From Rhizophagus clarus (Eukaryota; Glomeromycota; Glomeromycetes; Glomerales; Glomeraceae), in NCBI GenBank assembly GCA_015698045.1, contig BLAL01000199.1, positions 186,001 through 250,000 of the forward strand: a stretch of 64,000 nt of DNA, given 5' to 3'. Below, piece after piece: positions 1-11,748 of the stretch. A program made the translations under genes and the position numbers. How positions within the stretch are numbered: the stretch's first letter is position 1; the number at the start of each line of letters is the position of its first letter. The notes beneath the pieces were generated by a model. It saw only the letters and a program-made list of their open reading frames with translations, did not search any database and had not been told where the DNA came from.

Positions 1-238
1 ACTTAAGCCTACTTTGATTATAAATAAAACGGCACTTTGCACAGACAGAGCTCATGATATATGAGTTATCCCATCATGCCTATTTTACCCCTTGATAAAG
101 GATTTTCGTTGCATGTACTTTCCTAATCAATGATAATCAAAGTTACTTACGACTTAAGTCTACTTTGATTATAAATAAAACGGCACTTCGCACAGACAGA
201 GCTCATGATATATGAGTTATCCCATCATGCCTATTTTA
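1..238. repeat. Direct repeat pair, 87 bp, period 151 bp
   Basis: Bases 1-87 and 152-238 are the same sequence with about two differences. Both begin ACTTAAG and run through CACAGACAGAGCTCATG to CCTATTTTA. About 64 bp separate the copies. The first copy is cut by the window edge, so the array may continue to the left. No reading frame is present. It may be a tandem satellite or the end of a transposable element. Confidence 0.85.
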
Positions 239-784
239 ACTATGATTAAAGAATTTACATTATTATTGTAAATATTTTACTCATAAGTCATAATGATATC
301 TATTTAGACTTCGACGAATAATGCGACAGAGGAGGCGGAATTATCATAACCAAAATTCGAAGCGAGAGGTCTATGTATAGTAAATAGATCATCAACTTTG
401 GTACCAGAGTTATTTACAAACTTTAGGTGGCCACCTAGCCCACCTTTCCTATAACACACTATGCACGACGGCAAACGGTATAGGAGGCAGACTCTTCTTT
501 CAGAAAGAAAGTTTTTTTTTGAAAAAAAAAAAAATTGTACAATTAAATAGCGTTTAATTAAATGTGATTAATTAACTTTTTAGGAATAGGCCTTATCAAT
601 GCGATCTCATCAGTTTCGATTATCACTATTCAACCTTATGAATACATTCAGTTATTGTTTGTGAAATTGAACCAACTGGGAATTCAATGTACAAAACAAG
701 TAGAATATTTAGAATAGTATCTTATATTTATTAGTATAATAAATAATTTCAAAAATCCTATGATGTAAAATTACGAAATATTAC
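239..784. other. Non-coding stretch, nothing recognised
   Basis: No reading frame of useful length on either strand. Bases 300-500 are less AT-rich than the surroundings and contain a short palindromic GGTGGCCACC around 427. They are followed by an A-run near 524-535, which could be the tail of an old retroposed sequence, but no flanking duplication was found. No tRNA or rRNA fold was recognised. Confidence 0.4.
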
Positions 785-1300
785 AATTTAAATATCGGCA
801 AAGGCTATTTTAAATAGAGTAAAATCTTTATTCGACCTGTGTCAAAAGCAGTAAAGTTTACACTAAATATAATATCTTCGGTTTAAATATCGGCATTTAA
901 TTAAAAAAAAGGTAAAAATCGGCCGCTAAAATCGGCATTTCTGGATGAAAAATCGGAAGTTAACAAAAATCGGCAAAAAATTAGTAAAATAATCGGCAAA
1001 GCCTTATTGAAGTCGGCAAGGGAATTTTAAATAAGATAAAATCCTTTATTCGAACTATACGAAAAGGGTAAAGTATATAATAAATATAATATCTCCGGTT
1101 TAAATATCGGCATTTATTTAAAAAAAAGTAAAAATCGGCCGCTAAAATCGGCATTTATGACTGAAAAATCGGAATTTAACAAAAATCGGCAAAAATAGAT
1201 ATGGCTATACTAAAATAAGCAAAATTTGGCATATTCTATATTGAAGTCAGCAAGGCTATTTTAAATAGAGCAAAATCCGATTTTTTTTCATTCGACCTGT
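785..1300. repeat. Tandem repeat of about 230 bp rich in ATCGGCA
   Basis: Two full units and part of a third. Each contains, in order, GGCTATTTTAAATA or a variant, a TTTATTCGA-type segment, AATATC(T/C)(T/C)CGGTTTAAA, then AATCGGCCGCTAAAATCGGC and a run of AATCGGCA words. Unit 1 starts near 795, unit 2 near 1015, and a partial unit lies at 1250-1300. The short word ATCGGCA recurs about ten times at irregular spacing, as in subterminal repeats of DNA transposons. No gene lies inside. Confidence 0.75.
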
Positions 1301-1609
1301 GGTAAATTTGTGTGATTTTCTTATTCATATTGTACATGATGATGGCATTCAGCTGTTAATTATATTTTTCCACAAATTAAATTATATTAGAATGCCAACA
1401 TTATGACAGGTGTATTACATTATGACAGGCATATTATAATATAACATTTATAAATAAAATTTACAATTAAATCTTTATAACAAATTAGATAGACATCTGA
1501 TGATTTAACCTTTATAATAAAATTGCTAATACTAATAATAAAATATTTGGTATAATAAACAGTTGAAGATTATAATAATATAAAAATGAATAATAATATA
1601 TATTAACTA
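1301..1609. other. AT-rich non-coding stretch
   Basis: Nothing coding. The segment near 1305-1345 (GTAAATTTGTGTGATTTTC onward) resembles 6676-6715 on the far side of the Tc1-like element, so the two flanks share a repeat family. Confidence 0.4.
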
Positions 1610-3200
1610 ATCATTAATTTCCCAAATTGCTAAGCTTAATTGACTAGCCTGACTTAAATCATTTTTATCATCAAGTATTTGAACCACTTTTTGATTCTAA
1701 TGTTGCTGATTTTGAACCACTTCCCAATTATTCTGATGTTGCTGCTGCTGATGTTGCAGCTGTTATTGCCTTTGTAACTATTGTACCCGTTATGACCATT
1801 ATTGGTGTGATTGTAATCCTAAAATATTATTTAGAATTAATACTATTTAAAAATTAAATTACACTACAAGATTCAAAAATAATATTTACTTAACTTTTTT
1901 CAAAAGTGTTCTCTAAATTCTAAATGATATTTCTCTCCATTTTTCATTTGTCTTTCTCTCTGATCTCTATTAAGGGATAATTCCATTAACTAACAAAGAT
2001 TATGTAAAAGTAGCCTATTTTGAAGAAATATGATATTGAATATTTACCTTACAATCTTTTACAATTCCATAAAATTTTTCACTGGCCTGCCATCCCATAT
2101 AACTTGTTTTAAATATTGAGGTCCACCAAGCCCTTTTACAACTACCCCTACCAAGTGAGTGGTAGTGCTTGTTACCTTCCTTACTTCATTGTCAATTCAC
2201 ACTATTTTTTTTTAAATTTTCTATTTTTTTGGATTTAAAAAAAAAAAAAATGAAAAAATGGAAAAACAAAATTTTTTAAACGAAATAAAAAAAAAAAATG
2301 GAAAAATGGAAAACTGAAATTTTTTTAAATGGAATTAGATTTTTTTTTTCAATAAACTAAACAATACATACTTGTTAATGATATTATAATAATTATTACT
2401 AAATTAAAAAAAAAGGGTTAAAAAAAAAGTTTAATTAATAATATTACTCATTAATGATGTAATAAATTACTACTCTGATTGATCAAATTGAAATAAATCT
2501 ATGATAATATAATATTTATAATATATTGAATACCCACGACTCACCCGCAGTTCACCTGTAACTCACTCACAACATTACTTGATGTAAGACACTATAATAT
2601 TATTGTGAGGTTGATCAACAATTTAAAGATGATTAAATCAATTCTCTCTATAAAATTTCTATAGACAAGTTACAAATTTGAACTTTATTATTTTACAAAA
2701 AGAATTTATTCACTTAATGCTCTATCAACAGCAGCCTCAATATCAAATACATTCAAACTATGATTAATAATCAGATGAGATTCTATAACTTAAGTAATTT
2801 TTAATTTTGAATCATTTATATTGTCTCATTTTTCAATTTCTGTATTCTTTTGATTAGAAGTGTTTGGATTACTATAATTCCCTCCATCATCTTCACCATC
2901 ATTATCATCATAAAATTGTCATTTTCATCCTCATCAAAATCATCATGAGCCTTAGCATTAGATAATACTTTTTATATTAATGAATGAAAAACATTTTCTG
3001 GTATACCTACATAGGCGCATTTTAATTTTTGTTGGGTATTTGTGATGTAATGTGTATAAAGCTTGGTGACCTTTTTTCCAATAAAAGTAAAATAATTCCA
3101 AACTTCTTTTGGCTTTCTGCCTGGTACTTTATTTTGTTTATGCATAATTATGGAACTGCTGGTATTTTGCTTTGAACTACACTCATTTTTTATTTAACAA
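1610..3200 (-). pseudogene. Eroded multi-exon gene, possibly hAT-like
   Basis: Read on the minus strand, short coding stretches follow one another. The segment near 3150-2960 reads GRKPKEVWNYF and onward to KCAYVG, which recalls the start of BED-type zinc fingers in hAT transposases, although the metal ligands are not all visible. An acidic Asp/Glu/Asn stretch follows near 2940-2870. Near 1995-1910 comes a charged block (LSLNRDQRERQMKNGEKY), and near 1770-1610 a Gln-rich segment ends in LSLAIWEIND and a stop. Stops and frame changes break it, and 2190-2470 is pure AT-rich filler. The hAT suggestion rests only on the N-terminal motif. It could equally be an unrelated decayed gene. Confidence 0.3.
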
Positions 3201-3462
3201 AGAACATAAAGACAGATAAAAAGTGAAAGACAAAAAAATTAAAAAATGTAAAAAAAAACTAAGGTTGAGGATTAATCACGATTTAAGTAAAAAGCATATT
3301 CTTTAAAATGTGTTAAATGTTTGCAAATACGCCTATTATAATACAATACATTTGTTAAAATACAATATAGCATTACATTAAAAAAAATTCTAAGTATACT
3401 GTTCTTTAGCCAATTGGATAACGTGTATAGTAAATTTTATTTGATTTTCCAGTAAAACATTA

Positions 3463-3551
3463 TTGTGGGTTGCAAAAATCTGTGATCAATAAAAATAATC
3501 ACATGTTAAAAATAATTCTGATTATTTTGATTATTTTGTTTACCAAGTTTC
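3463..3551 (+). repeat. Left terminal inverted repeat of Tc1-like element
   Basis: Begins TTGTGGGTTGCA and runs to TTTACCAAGTTT. It pairs with 6573-6485 read on the minus strand with few mismatches over about 89 bp, including an internal AATAATCACRTG word. Confidence 0.85.
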
Positions 3552-3624
3552 TGGGTTTATTAGCTGATATAATTCAGCACGTAAGCTAAACGCGTACCAA
3601 TAGCAATATAGCCTTATTAAAAAA

Positions 3625-4674
3625 ATGCCAATAAAATTAAGTAATGACCTACTATGGCATATTATATATTTGAATCATATTGGAAAGTCTCCTGAGCAAA
3701 TATCTTCTTTATTATTTATTAATAAAAGTATGATTATAAAAACATTAACAAATTATAGGAAGTGGAAGCATATTAGAAATTCTTTTATAAGTCAACAAGG
3801 TCAGCAAAAACTTTTTAATTATAGTGAAATGGAAGTAAATTATTTGAATATAACTTTTTATTGTATTTTTATATATATATTCAATACTTTAATTTACTTT
3901 ACTAGGTTATAAAAGAAATTATTCAAGAAAAACCAGATTTATATCTTGATGAACTTGTACGTGAAATACAGAATAGAATAAATAAAACTATTTCTACCTC
4001 TACATTAAGCCATTATTTAAAATACGATGGCATTACTCATAAAAAGATTAAACCTTTACTTATTATTTTATCTGTCATATTTTTATTTAGTAGATTAAAA
4101 TTTATTTCTACAATAGGATCACAGTATAGATCAGATCAGTTAATATTTGTGGATGAATCTGCTAAAGACAAGAGAACTTTAAATAGAGTATATGGATATT
4201 CAAGTATAGGATGTAGAATCCAACAAAATACTATTTTCTTACATGGAAAAAGGTATACAATATTACCTGCATTGTCACTTGATGGATATATTGCTGTAGA
4301 CATTATAGAAGGTTAGAAAAATTTAAAGATTTTATTTTATCTAAAGTAGTATGATGGGTAATTGCTTTAAAAATGTTTTTAAATATAAATTCTTAATAAA
4401 TCTTTAATAACTTTTTTAGATTCCTCAAATGCATCCATTTCCAGGTCCAAATAGTGTTCTTATAATGGACAACACAAGAATTTACTATAACAATGATTTT
4501 ATTGATATTGTTCAAGAATTAGGTGGAAAAGTTGAGTTTTTACCACCTTATTCTCCAGATTTGAATCTGATTGAGAGATCTTTTTCTGTTGTAAAAATGT
4601 GGATAAAAAGACATCGTGAATTTATGGAAAATTTTAATGATCCTATTCATGCTTTGATGTTAGCATGTGCATAA
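3625..4674 (+). pseudogene. Tc1/mariner (IS630-type) DDE transposase, damaged
   Basis: Would cut and rejoin the element at its TIRs. The start MPIKLSNDLLWHI opens a helix-turn-helix segment (SPEQISSLLFINKSMI). An intron (GTAAAT...TACTAG, 3834-3908) leads to a second helical block (LYLDELVREIQN) ending near 4050. About 70 bp of AT-rich DNA, perhaps a decayed intron, precedes the catalytic part. The first catalytic Asp is in FVDES, the second in IMDNTR, and the third acidic residue is Glu in NLIERS, preceded by the family hallmark LPPYSPDLN. A second intron at 4349-4419 joins SKV to IPQMHPFPG. A TAG near 4315, just after DIIEG, breaks the frame, so this copy is probably inactive unless a splice variant avoids it. 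Family assignment is firm; exon edges are inferred. Confidence 0.8.
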
Positions 4675-4833
4675 ATTACTTCAGACGATGTAAAAGGATT
4701 TTTTTCTAATTCTATTTATATGTAATATTCAAAATAAATAAAGTTTATTGCAAATAATTATAAAATTGAAAGCGTTTTATTCAAATTTATTGTTTAACAA
4801 TTTTATCAAATATCACAAATATTACAAAAAATA

Positions 4834-6396
4834 TCAACTGTATTTTTTCGCTTCCAATATAAGAGTTTTTTTATGCCCAATTTTTGTAATGCCTAAACTA
4901 GTAAACTCCTCATCTCCTATTCAGGAATATGCTGAACTTCAATACATTGATCCAAAAAATTTTTCAAATATACTGAAAATACTTTATCGCCAAATTTTTT
5001 GTCTAAATTTTCAAAAAATTCTTGGATAGAAATATTTTCTTTTACATTTATATAAGAATTATTTATGTTGTTATCATTAGTATTGGTTGTAACTAAAGTT
5101 GGAGTATAATTTTGATACATATTTGGAGCATAATATTGATATACATGATTTGAATGATAAGGTGGTGGATAAAAAACTTGAGATTCGCTTGGATTGATTT
5201 GAATATGCTGGCTTTTTTTTTGATCAAATCCAAATATTGGATAAGTCAGAGGTTCATCTATGGTAGTAAAACCTTTAATCTAGTGTAATTATATATAGAT
5301 CAATAGAATCCACGCGTTTTGAAATAAAGTACAATAATTATAAATTAATTTTAAATAAAATAAAATAAATTTGCAGTAAATATTTACTATTTCTGTTGAC
5401 CAAAGCTCTAAATGCGCGCATGTTAATTTTTTATGTATTCTATCTTTTATAATACCAAGGAAGTTGATGCATATTTTTCACGTAATTCTGTAATGATTTG
5501 AGTTTTTTTTACTTGAGAATCATCAAGATCTGAAGTCTTTTGTGTTTTAGTTTTAATTTTTTTGAAATCATCAATAACTTCAACATCAACAGATTCAGAA
5601 TCTGATATTTCATTCTCCTATTAACAAATAAAATAAGAAAAATTCCAGTTATCAGCAAATAAAAAGTATAATAACGAAATCAATAATTAGATAAATTTTA
5701 TTACCTTTTGATCACTTTCTTTTCCTCTTTTTTTTATCGTGATTTCTTTCATTGTAATATAAACAGCCATAGATTTTTTGTGATTATAGATATCAGAATA
5801 TTCATTTATAAATTCTTTAAAATCACCATCATCTTCCAGATGAGTTCCAGGACCGTTACTATTCAATTGTTTATATACAATATTATAATCTTCATTATTA
5901 ATTGAGTTATCTCCTAACAAACCCCATACTGAAACCTCCAATGATGATAAAAAATCTTCAAATTCTTTCTCTTGAATTGTAACCCATTTAGCTGGAAGTA
6001 AACTACCATTCTTTTTTTTACAATTAGTTTAAACTTAAATTCTTTAATAGATTGGGTAGATTCTGCATTCTTTATTAGTTTATTTGAAGATTTTTGCCTA
6101 TCATATGCACTATTACATTTTACACAAAGTAACAATGAAAATTTTTGACTAAAGTTTGAATTATAACCATAAATTTCGTCTTTAGTCTTTAAGAAAAGTT
6201 GTTATGTTTCGCATGTCTTTTTTGGATCAAATCTTTGGGAAAAGAAGAAGGTTTTTTCAGTTTTTGTTGGTTTTTCTAATTTATTAATGCATTCGCAAGC
6301 TGAATATGTATTATCTATATTGCAATGTAAACAAATTGCACATCTATAACAAGTGCTTGGCAAGTAATTACACGATTTTATTGAAGTTTCTTCCAT
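4834..6396 (-). pseudogene. SAM-domain passenger gene of the Tc1-like element
   Basis: Not a transposase. The start at 6396 gives a Cys-rich N-terminus (CYRCAICLHC, then CECINK), and a further pair LLCVKCNSAYD follows near 6110, suggesting a zinc-binding module. A middle acidic region (LEDDGDFKEFINEYSD) is followed by an intron near 5695-5619, an acidic/Lys-rich block (EISDSESVDVEV), a second intron near 5460-5283, and a Tyr/Pro-rich linker (VFYPPPYHSN). The C-terminus is a sterile alpha motif of about 65 residues, IQEFFENLDKKFG through DEEFTSLGITKIGHKK, ending at the TGA of 4834-4836. SAM domains mediate protein-protein or RNA contacts; the partner here is unknown. There is a stop near 6202, a frameshift near 6010 and another at about 4912 inside the SAM domain, so this copy is decayed. 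The order of modules is read directly; the function is not known. Confidence 0.65.
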
Positions 6397-6484
6397 TATT
6401 TATTACGTGTAAAGAATAACATGCTTTTGATAGTTTTAACTGTTAATAAAAGAATAAGTACTCCTTAATTTTATTGTAACCTGA

Positions 6485-6573
6485 AAACTTGGTAAACAAA
6501 AATAATTGAAATAATCAGGATTATTTTTAACACGTGATTATTTTTATTGATCACAGATTTCTGCAACCCGCAA
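6485..6573 (-). repeat. Right terminal inverted repeat of Tc1-like element
   Basis: On the minus strand it begins TTGCGGGTTGCA and ends TTTACCAAGTTT. TA follows at 6574-6575, matching the TA before the left end. Confidence 0.85.
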
Positions 6574-7079
6574 TAAATATAGTATGTTAAGTCATGCGTA
6601 GACTGATTATTAGTTAAATTAGTCATCATAACTCTTTATCATCACCATAACTCTTTATTTGATATATTATGATAATTTGTAAATTTGTGAGATTTTCCTA
6701 GTCATATTGTACGCTAAAAAATAAATAACGGCAAAGTTATCTAGATTAGTGATGAGATTTGATATTAATTTCCAGTAAAATGTAATATTGTAATGCATAT
6801 TAAGCCACGTTTAAAATTGATTATTTGTTAAATTAACCATTGATTCTCATAGCCAGTTCCATTTATTAATGAATGTGTGTATTTACATGTCTGATTAATT
6901 TATTAAATTTATTAATTTGTACTTTATTAACTATATATCACTTTACAATAAAATTTGCAACATAATTTTGTTAGTGAAAATCTAGACACGTTAATTAACA
7001 ATATAAGTTTCAAATGCCCTATATGTATGTGAACTTTTAGTCAACATTTTGCATATACTTAACATTCTCAAAAATGCTT
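6574..7079. other. AT-rich flank, non-coding
   Basis: No gene. Bases 6676-6715 resemble 1305-1345, suggesting that the Tc1-like element landed inside an older repeat. The rest is simple AT-rich sequence. Confidence 0.4.
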
Positions 7080-7800
7080 AAAATATATAGAAATAGAAAT
7101 AGTAATAGATAAAGAAGAAGATAAAAATAATGATGAAGAATATAGCAGTAAAATGGATACAAGAAATAATCAAAAGTAGTAAATATGAAAATGATAAAAT
7201 TGAGGTAATTAGATTATTTTAGGTTATTTTTTTTAAACTTTTAAGCTAAACAGTTCAGTAATACTAACTCATTTGGCTTATAATTTAGTTGGAAGATGAT
7301 AATAGTAATGATGTATAAAACATGTTATTTGACAGAATTGAAAATGTACAAAGCAGTTTAATATCAGAGATATCAATCATGAGCTTTGAAGATAATCTTG
7401 AAAATATACTAGATTTATCTGAAGAGCCTAAAATTTCTGAAAAATCTGAAAATTCTAATTTCACAAATCATACAGAATTTCCTAATGATACTTATAAAGA
7501 TCTAATGTTATTAGTAACAAACCATAAATTAAACAATAAAGCTGCTAATGAATGATACGCTTTTTTAATAAACATTCAAATCTTACAGAATTTCCATTAC
7601 CAAAAAACATCGAGCAGGAATGAACATTTATGAATAATATGAAGTTTCTAATTTAAAATTTAATAAAGTCCTCATAACAAAATATGAGAATAAAGATTAT
7701 TTTCTTTACCATCAAAATCTAATACAATGCATTAAAAATATCTTAGCTGTTTTTGGTATAATACAAAATTTTGTGCTATCTTACAAAAATGATAAGGTAA
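7080..7800 (+). pseudogene. N-terminal scrap of a transposase-like ORF (Plavaka/KDZ style?)
   Basis: A plus-strand reading frame opens around 7322 (MLFDRIENVQSSL) and holds an acidic Ser/Asn-rich leader, then a helical block (YKDLMLLVTNHKLNNKAANE). After a stop at 7553 the following DNA still reads in pieces, including INIQI-type and KYENKDYF-like segments up to about 7790. I associate this leader-plus-helix arrangement with the N-termini of large Plavaka/KDZ-type transposase ORFs in Rhizophagus, but this is a memory of style, not an alignment. The catalytic part is absent. Confidence 0.3.
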
Positions 7801-7937
7801 TAAATAAAGATTAATTAATTCAATAATTTAAAAAATAATATTTATTTTGATAAACTCTTTCTCATCAATCACTGAACCAAAAAAATATTTTATTAAAAAC
7901 TGATATATAAAAGTACATTATTTTCAATGTTATCTAA

Positions 7938-10177
7938 AAAAGTGCTCGTCTTGCTAACAAGACTGCTAAAAACCAACCCAAGGTGGTTGTACCCATCAAG
8001 AGACCTATTGTAACTATTCTGGCTCCAAATATTGCCCCCAATACTTCTATCCAGTCAAACATCCAAGGTCCTTCTGCCAGAGGTTCTTCTATTACTGTTA
8101 AGAAAGAAATCATAGCCTCAAACGCTAAAGTAATACCAGATAAAGAGCTAGCTATTGCTAAGGAAACAGCTCTTGCTTTGAACTTGGAATCCAAATGTTC
8201 CCTTGCTGGTGACCTCTTTGCTGAAAAAAAGGACAGCCCACTTGAGGATGGTGCAGATCATCCAGTTTTCAAACTGCATATAGATCATATTATGTCTAAA
8301 TAAGTTGACCAATCTATTAAGAAAAAAATTATGTTTACTTGCTATGCCTCTGATTCAAATGAGGACACCATAGTAACTGATCCACCAAATCAAGAGGATC
8401 AATAAACCTGCTCAAGCGGGTTATTTAAAAAAAGACAAATCCAGAACACCGATCAACATCTAAGCAGTCTTAAAATGGATGTAGATCCAAAACTCAACCC
8501 CCAACAGGTTAAAGACAAACCTGTTGATGAACCTGAAATTATTATCCTATCTGATGATGAGGATAGTTTTGTTCTCATCCCCAAATTATTCACCATTTAC
8601 ACTGAAAGCAACAACCTCCCACATGTGAGGAAGACTGATAAAGCACACGAGGTGCTCAAGCTTTTACAAAAATATCCAGGGTTTGAATATGCCAAACCTA
8701 CCCACCTCCTTATGTGACAAGAAAATGGTAAAAATAAAACTATTAATATTGTTAAGGCTATTTTTAGCAATGAAGATAGCTATAATAAAGTAATGCAAGC
8801 AAAATTTCATTCAAAGTTTACTGAAGAAGACCAAGATGGCAATCTTGTAGATAATAACATTACCTTCCAATTCAAATCTGTGATGAAAGAAAAACTGCAA
8901 AAGAATGAGGAAGAAATTAACAATGAAAAAGAATGTACCATACAAGTATTTGACATACCATTATATACTGAAAAGAAAACAATCCAAAATTCCTTCAGTC
9001 TCTTAGGAGAGATTAATAAAATTAACACAAGAGCTCAAAGACAGTATCAACAAGCTTACATCACTTATAAAGATGCAAATTCAGTTCAACGTTTCTATCT
9101 CAAATGGTTCCACTTCATCAGCAAAGAATATGTCAGAGTGATGCCCATTCTCCTATTAGAAGAACAAACAAACCAACGTATACAACATAGCCTTAAATTA
9201 TCTGGCCTTTCCATAGAAACCAAGGCCATCAACTTAAAACCAATCATAGATGAGATGAACACAATGACGTGCTTCATACCAAGGAATCTGTATCATTACA
9301 AACCGTTCCCTTATGCCTATGTCAACTTCAAGAATGAAGAAGACAAAGAAATAGCATTGAAGAAACAGTTTAGTATCAAACAAGGAAAAACAGATAGAAC
9401 TCTATTCATATCTGACCCCACAATTAAACGTAATATCTGCAACAATTGCAGAAATCCTGACCACCTGTACGCTGGTTGTAATATCAAAAAACGTCCAAAT
9501 AAACGTAACAATATGGTCAAGATAGCATGGAAAAATCCAATGCACCACCGACTAACCCATTTAACAAGAACAACAATAACAATCAAAACAAAAAATATTT
9601 TAAAGGAAAACATCCTGCACAAAATAATAACCCCAAAAGAACTGCATATCATTCCCAAAACAATACAACCCAAAATCAAGATACCAATCAACAACCACGA
9701 TTGAACAATCAAAACAAGGACCTCTCAGAGAAACAACAACAATATCTCTATTCACTAGTAGACAATCTTGTGAAAATATTAGAAGTCCAAATCACTCAAC
9801 AATTTACCAAGCTTAGAAGTCATATTGACCAGTTTGGTTCAACCATTAATCAATTTAGGAAAGAAAGAGAAGAAAGGCTTAAAAATACTGCTTTAGTATC
9901 TGGTACCTTAAATCCACCAAAGGCCAGATCACCAACTCCATCATCTTCTTCTCCAAAGAATGAAAAAAATGTGCAAAATAAAAGGTTCAGGAAAGGTTCA
10001 GACTATGAAGATTCATCATCCTCAGAAGAGGAACAAATAAAAAATATGCTTCAAACCCAACGTATGCTTGTTCAAAAGGTAGATCAAGTGACAGGTGGCC
10101 TTCAAGGAATGATCGAAAGTGCCTTACAAAACTTTTTAGGATTTGTCACTTCAACAACAATTTCTTCTGTTAGATGA
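7938..10177 (+). pseudogene. LINE-A ORF1 protein (RRM plus CCHC knuckle)
   Basis: ORF1 proteins coat LINE RNA. Reading begins in ARLANKTAKNQPKV at about 7944 and continues to a stop at 8301. The main frame runs 8475-9704 and is interrupted once by TGA at 8715. Domains in order: an acidic leader (IIILSDDEDS), a first RRM-like fold (TIQVFDIPLY ... QQAYITY, about 8935-9075), a second (PFPYAYVNF, about 9306-9330), then a perfect C-x2-C-x4-H-x4-C knuckle (CNNCRNPDHLYAGC, 9439-9480). A frameshift near 9527 leads to an Asn/Gln-rich linker, a coiled-coil-like stretch (LVDNLVKILEVQITQQF) and a Ser/acidic tail ending at 10177. The domain order is clear; the exact start is not. Confidence 0.75.
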
Positions 10178-10282
10178 TAATGAGGAGTATCTTCTAATGG
10201 ATAACAAAGAAGATGCTGATGTCAAAAATAATATCGATGCTTAAATCTTCTTCATACTATCATCAACTATCAGTGTGCAATT

Positions 10283-11748
10283 ATGATGGACAATCAACCA
10301 AAAAACAAAAAAACAAAATCAATCAAACCCTTCTCCTCAAACACGAAACAGAATACCTCTTTAAATCATGTTCCTCAACATACACAAAAAATTAATTTTA
10401 GAATCGCAACTTTAAATATACAAACAATTAATCAAGAAAAAATTGTTGATGTAATAGAATATATGTCAACTAATAATATTGATATTCTCAGTCTAGCTGA
10501 AACTAACGTTACTAAAGACATGTTAAGAATTCTTGAATATACGGTTCAAGATAAATATAAATTATACTTCACAACTGAAGAGAAGAAGGGGTCAGGAATC
10601 AGATTTCTAGTTAAAAAGGAATTTGCTGTTTATGTAATATTTTGAAGGACGTATTGGTTTTATCAACTTCTACACTAAAAAGAAGAAAATCTGTATCATC
10701 CAAGCATATATTAACATGCAAGATAAAGAAAAACCACAGGTTAAAAGGTTATACAAACAAATTGAACATTGGACTAATCAATGTTTAGATTCCTTTACTA
10801 AAAATATTATCATAATGGGGGAGACTTTAACATCAAGTGGAATGAATATGAATTCATTGACAAACCTAATTGGCATCATGATATATTCAATTACTTCAAA
10901 AAACATTTCATCAAAGAATCTACTTCAATCTTTTGTGATGATATATCAGATATGTACACGCATATCCCAAATAACACTAACCACGCACACAATAAAATTG
11001 AGGTGCAATATAGACCTCATATTATCAACTATAGATAGTAAACCACAAGACGTTCAACTGGTTATTAAAACAGACCATCTAATGATCAACTTGGATCTAT
11101 TCATGGATGATATTATTATTAATAAAAATAACACACAAAAATGCCAAACTCCTTCGAAAATTTAATAAAGATATAAGTGAATATTTGGATGACTCAAATA
11201 TTAAATTCACAATCAATAAAATACGAAATATTAACACACACAAACAATTGAATCAATTATGGAATTCATTTAGGAAAGCCATAATGAATAGCGCTAAAAT
11301 CAACATTAAACAAAGAAAGAAAAAGATTAAACAGAACTGTCATCTATTATATGACTCTGATCTAAAAAGAGATCTGAATATGTTAAAAGGAATGTTAAAC
11401 ATAATTCGTAAAGAAAAATTAGACTTCAATGATAAATCTATAGAGAATAGAAAGAAACTAATATTTCACATTACTGCCTTATATATAAGGTCAGATGGTA
11501 ACAAGTCAAGTAACCTTTCAGACTTCATTTTAATCATGAAAAGACACAATATTACAATCTCAAGTCAGTTCTTACATGACAAAACCTTTAAGTACAAAGA
11601 CATTTTGCAGAATACTATCATTATACTAGAGACTAAATACATTAATGCAACTTACAAATATAAAAAGAATATAATGGATAGAACTCTTTTCTGCAGATCA
11701 CTCAGCCATAATTTTTACTAAGGATTTTTGAGTCAAAAGTCATAATAG
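10283..11748 (+). pseudogene. LINE-A ORF2, endonuclease part
   Basis: The APE-type endonuclease nicks target DNA to prime reverse transcription. The start near 10283 (MMDNQPKNKKTK) is followed by RIATLNIQTI, the metal-binding Asn motif, then LSLAETNVT with the catalytic Glu. A frameshift near 10640 continues into FINFYTK and INMQDKEKPQ. The usual GDFN motif is degraded (IIIMGETLTSS, near 10815). NIDLILSTIDS is followed by TDHLMINLDL, the SDH-like catalytic His motif, near 11075. A further shift near 11110 opens the linker towards RT. The frame ends at the insertion point, in RIFESKVIID, which continues in frame at 13487. Confidence 0.75.

Larger units (their letters stand above)
3463..6573. 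mobile_element. Tc1/mariner-like transposon with passenger gene, 3.1 kb
   Basis: Both ends carry matching inverted repeats of about 89 bp that begin TTGYGGGTTGCA. The outermost bases abut TA on each side (3461-3462 and 6574-6575), the duplication expected for the IS630/Tc1/mariner superfamily. Inside are two divergently placed coding blocks: a DDE transposase on the plus strand (3625-4674) and a SAM-domain gene on the minus strand (6396 to 4834), whose 3' ends face each other. Mariner-type elements are normally 1.3-2.5 kb with one gene, so this is a long element carrying an extra gene. The transposase is damaged, but the ends still look intact, so the element might be moved in trans. Confidence 0.85.

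Noticed and set aside
3400..3460. Possible tRNA (segment with TTAGCCAATTGGATAACGTG)
   Set aside because: The D-arm-like bases are not followed by an anticodon arm, a TTC loop or a pairing acceptor stem.
9317..9712. Minus-strand 131-codon frame across LINE-A ORF1
   Set aside because: Lies opposite the CCHC-coding frame, which has clear family motifs; the minus frame has none.
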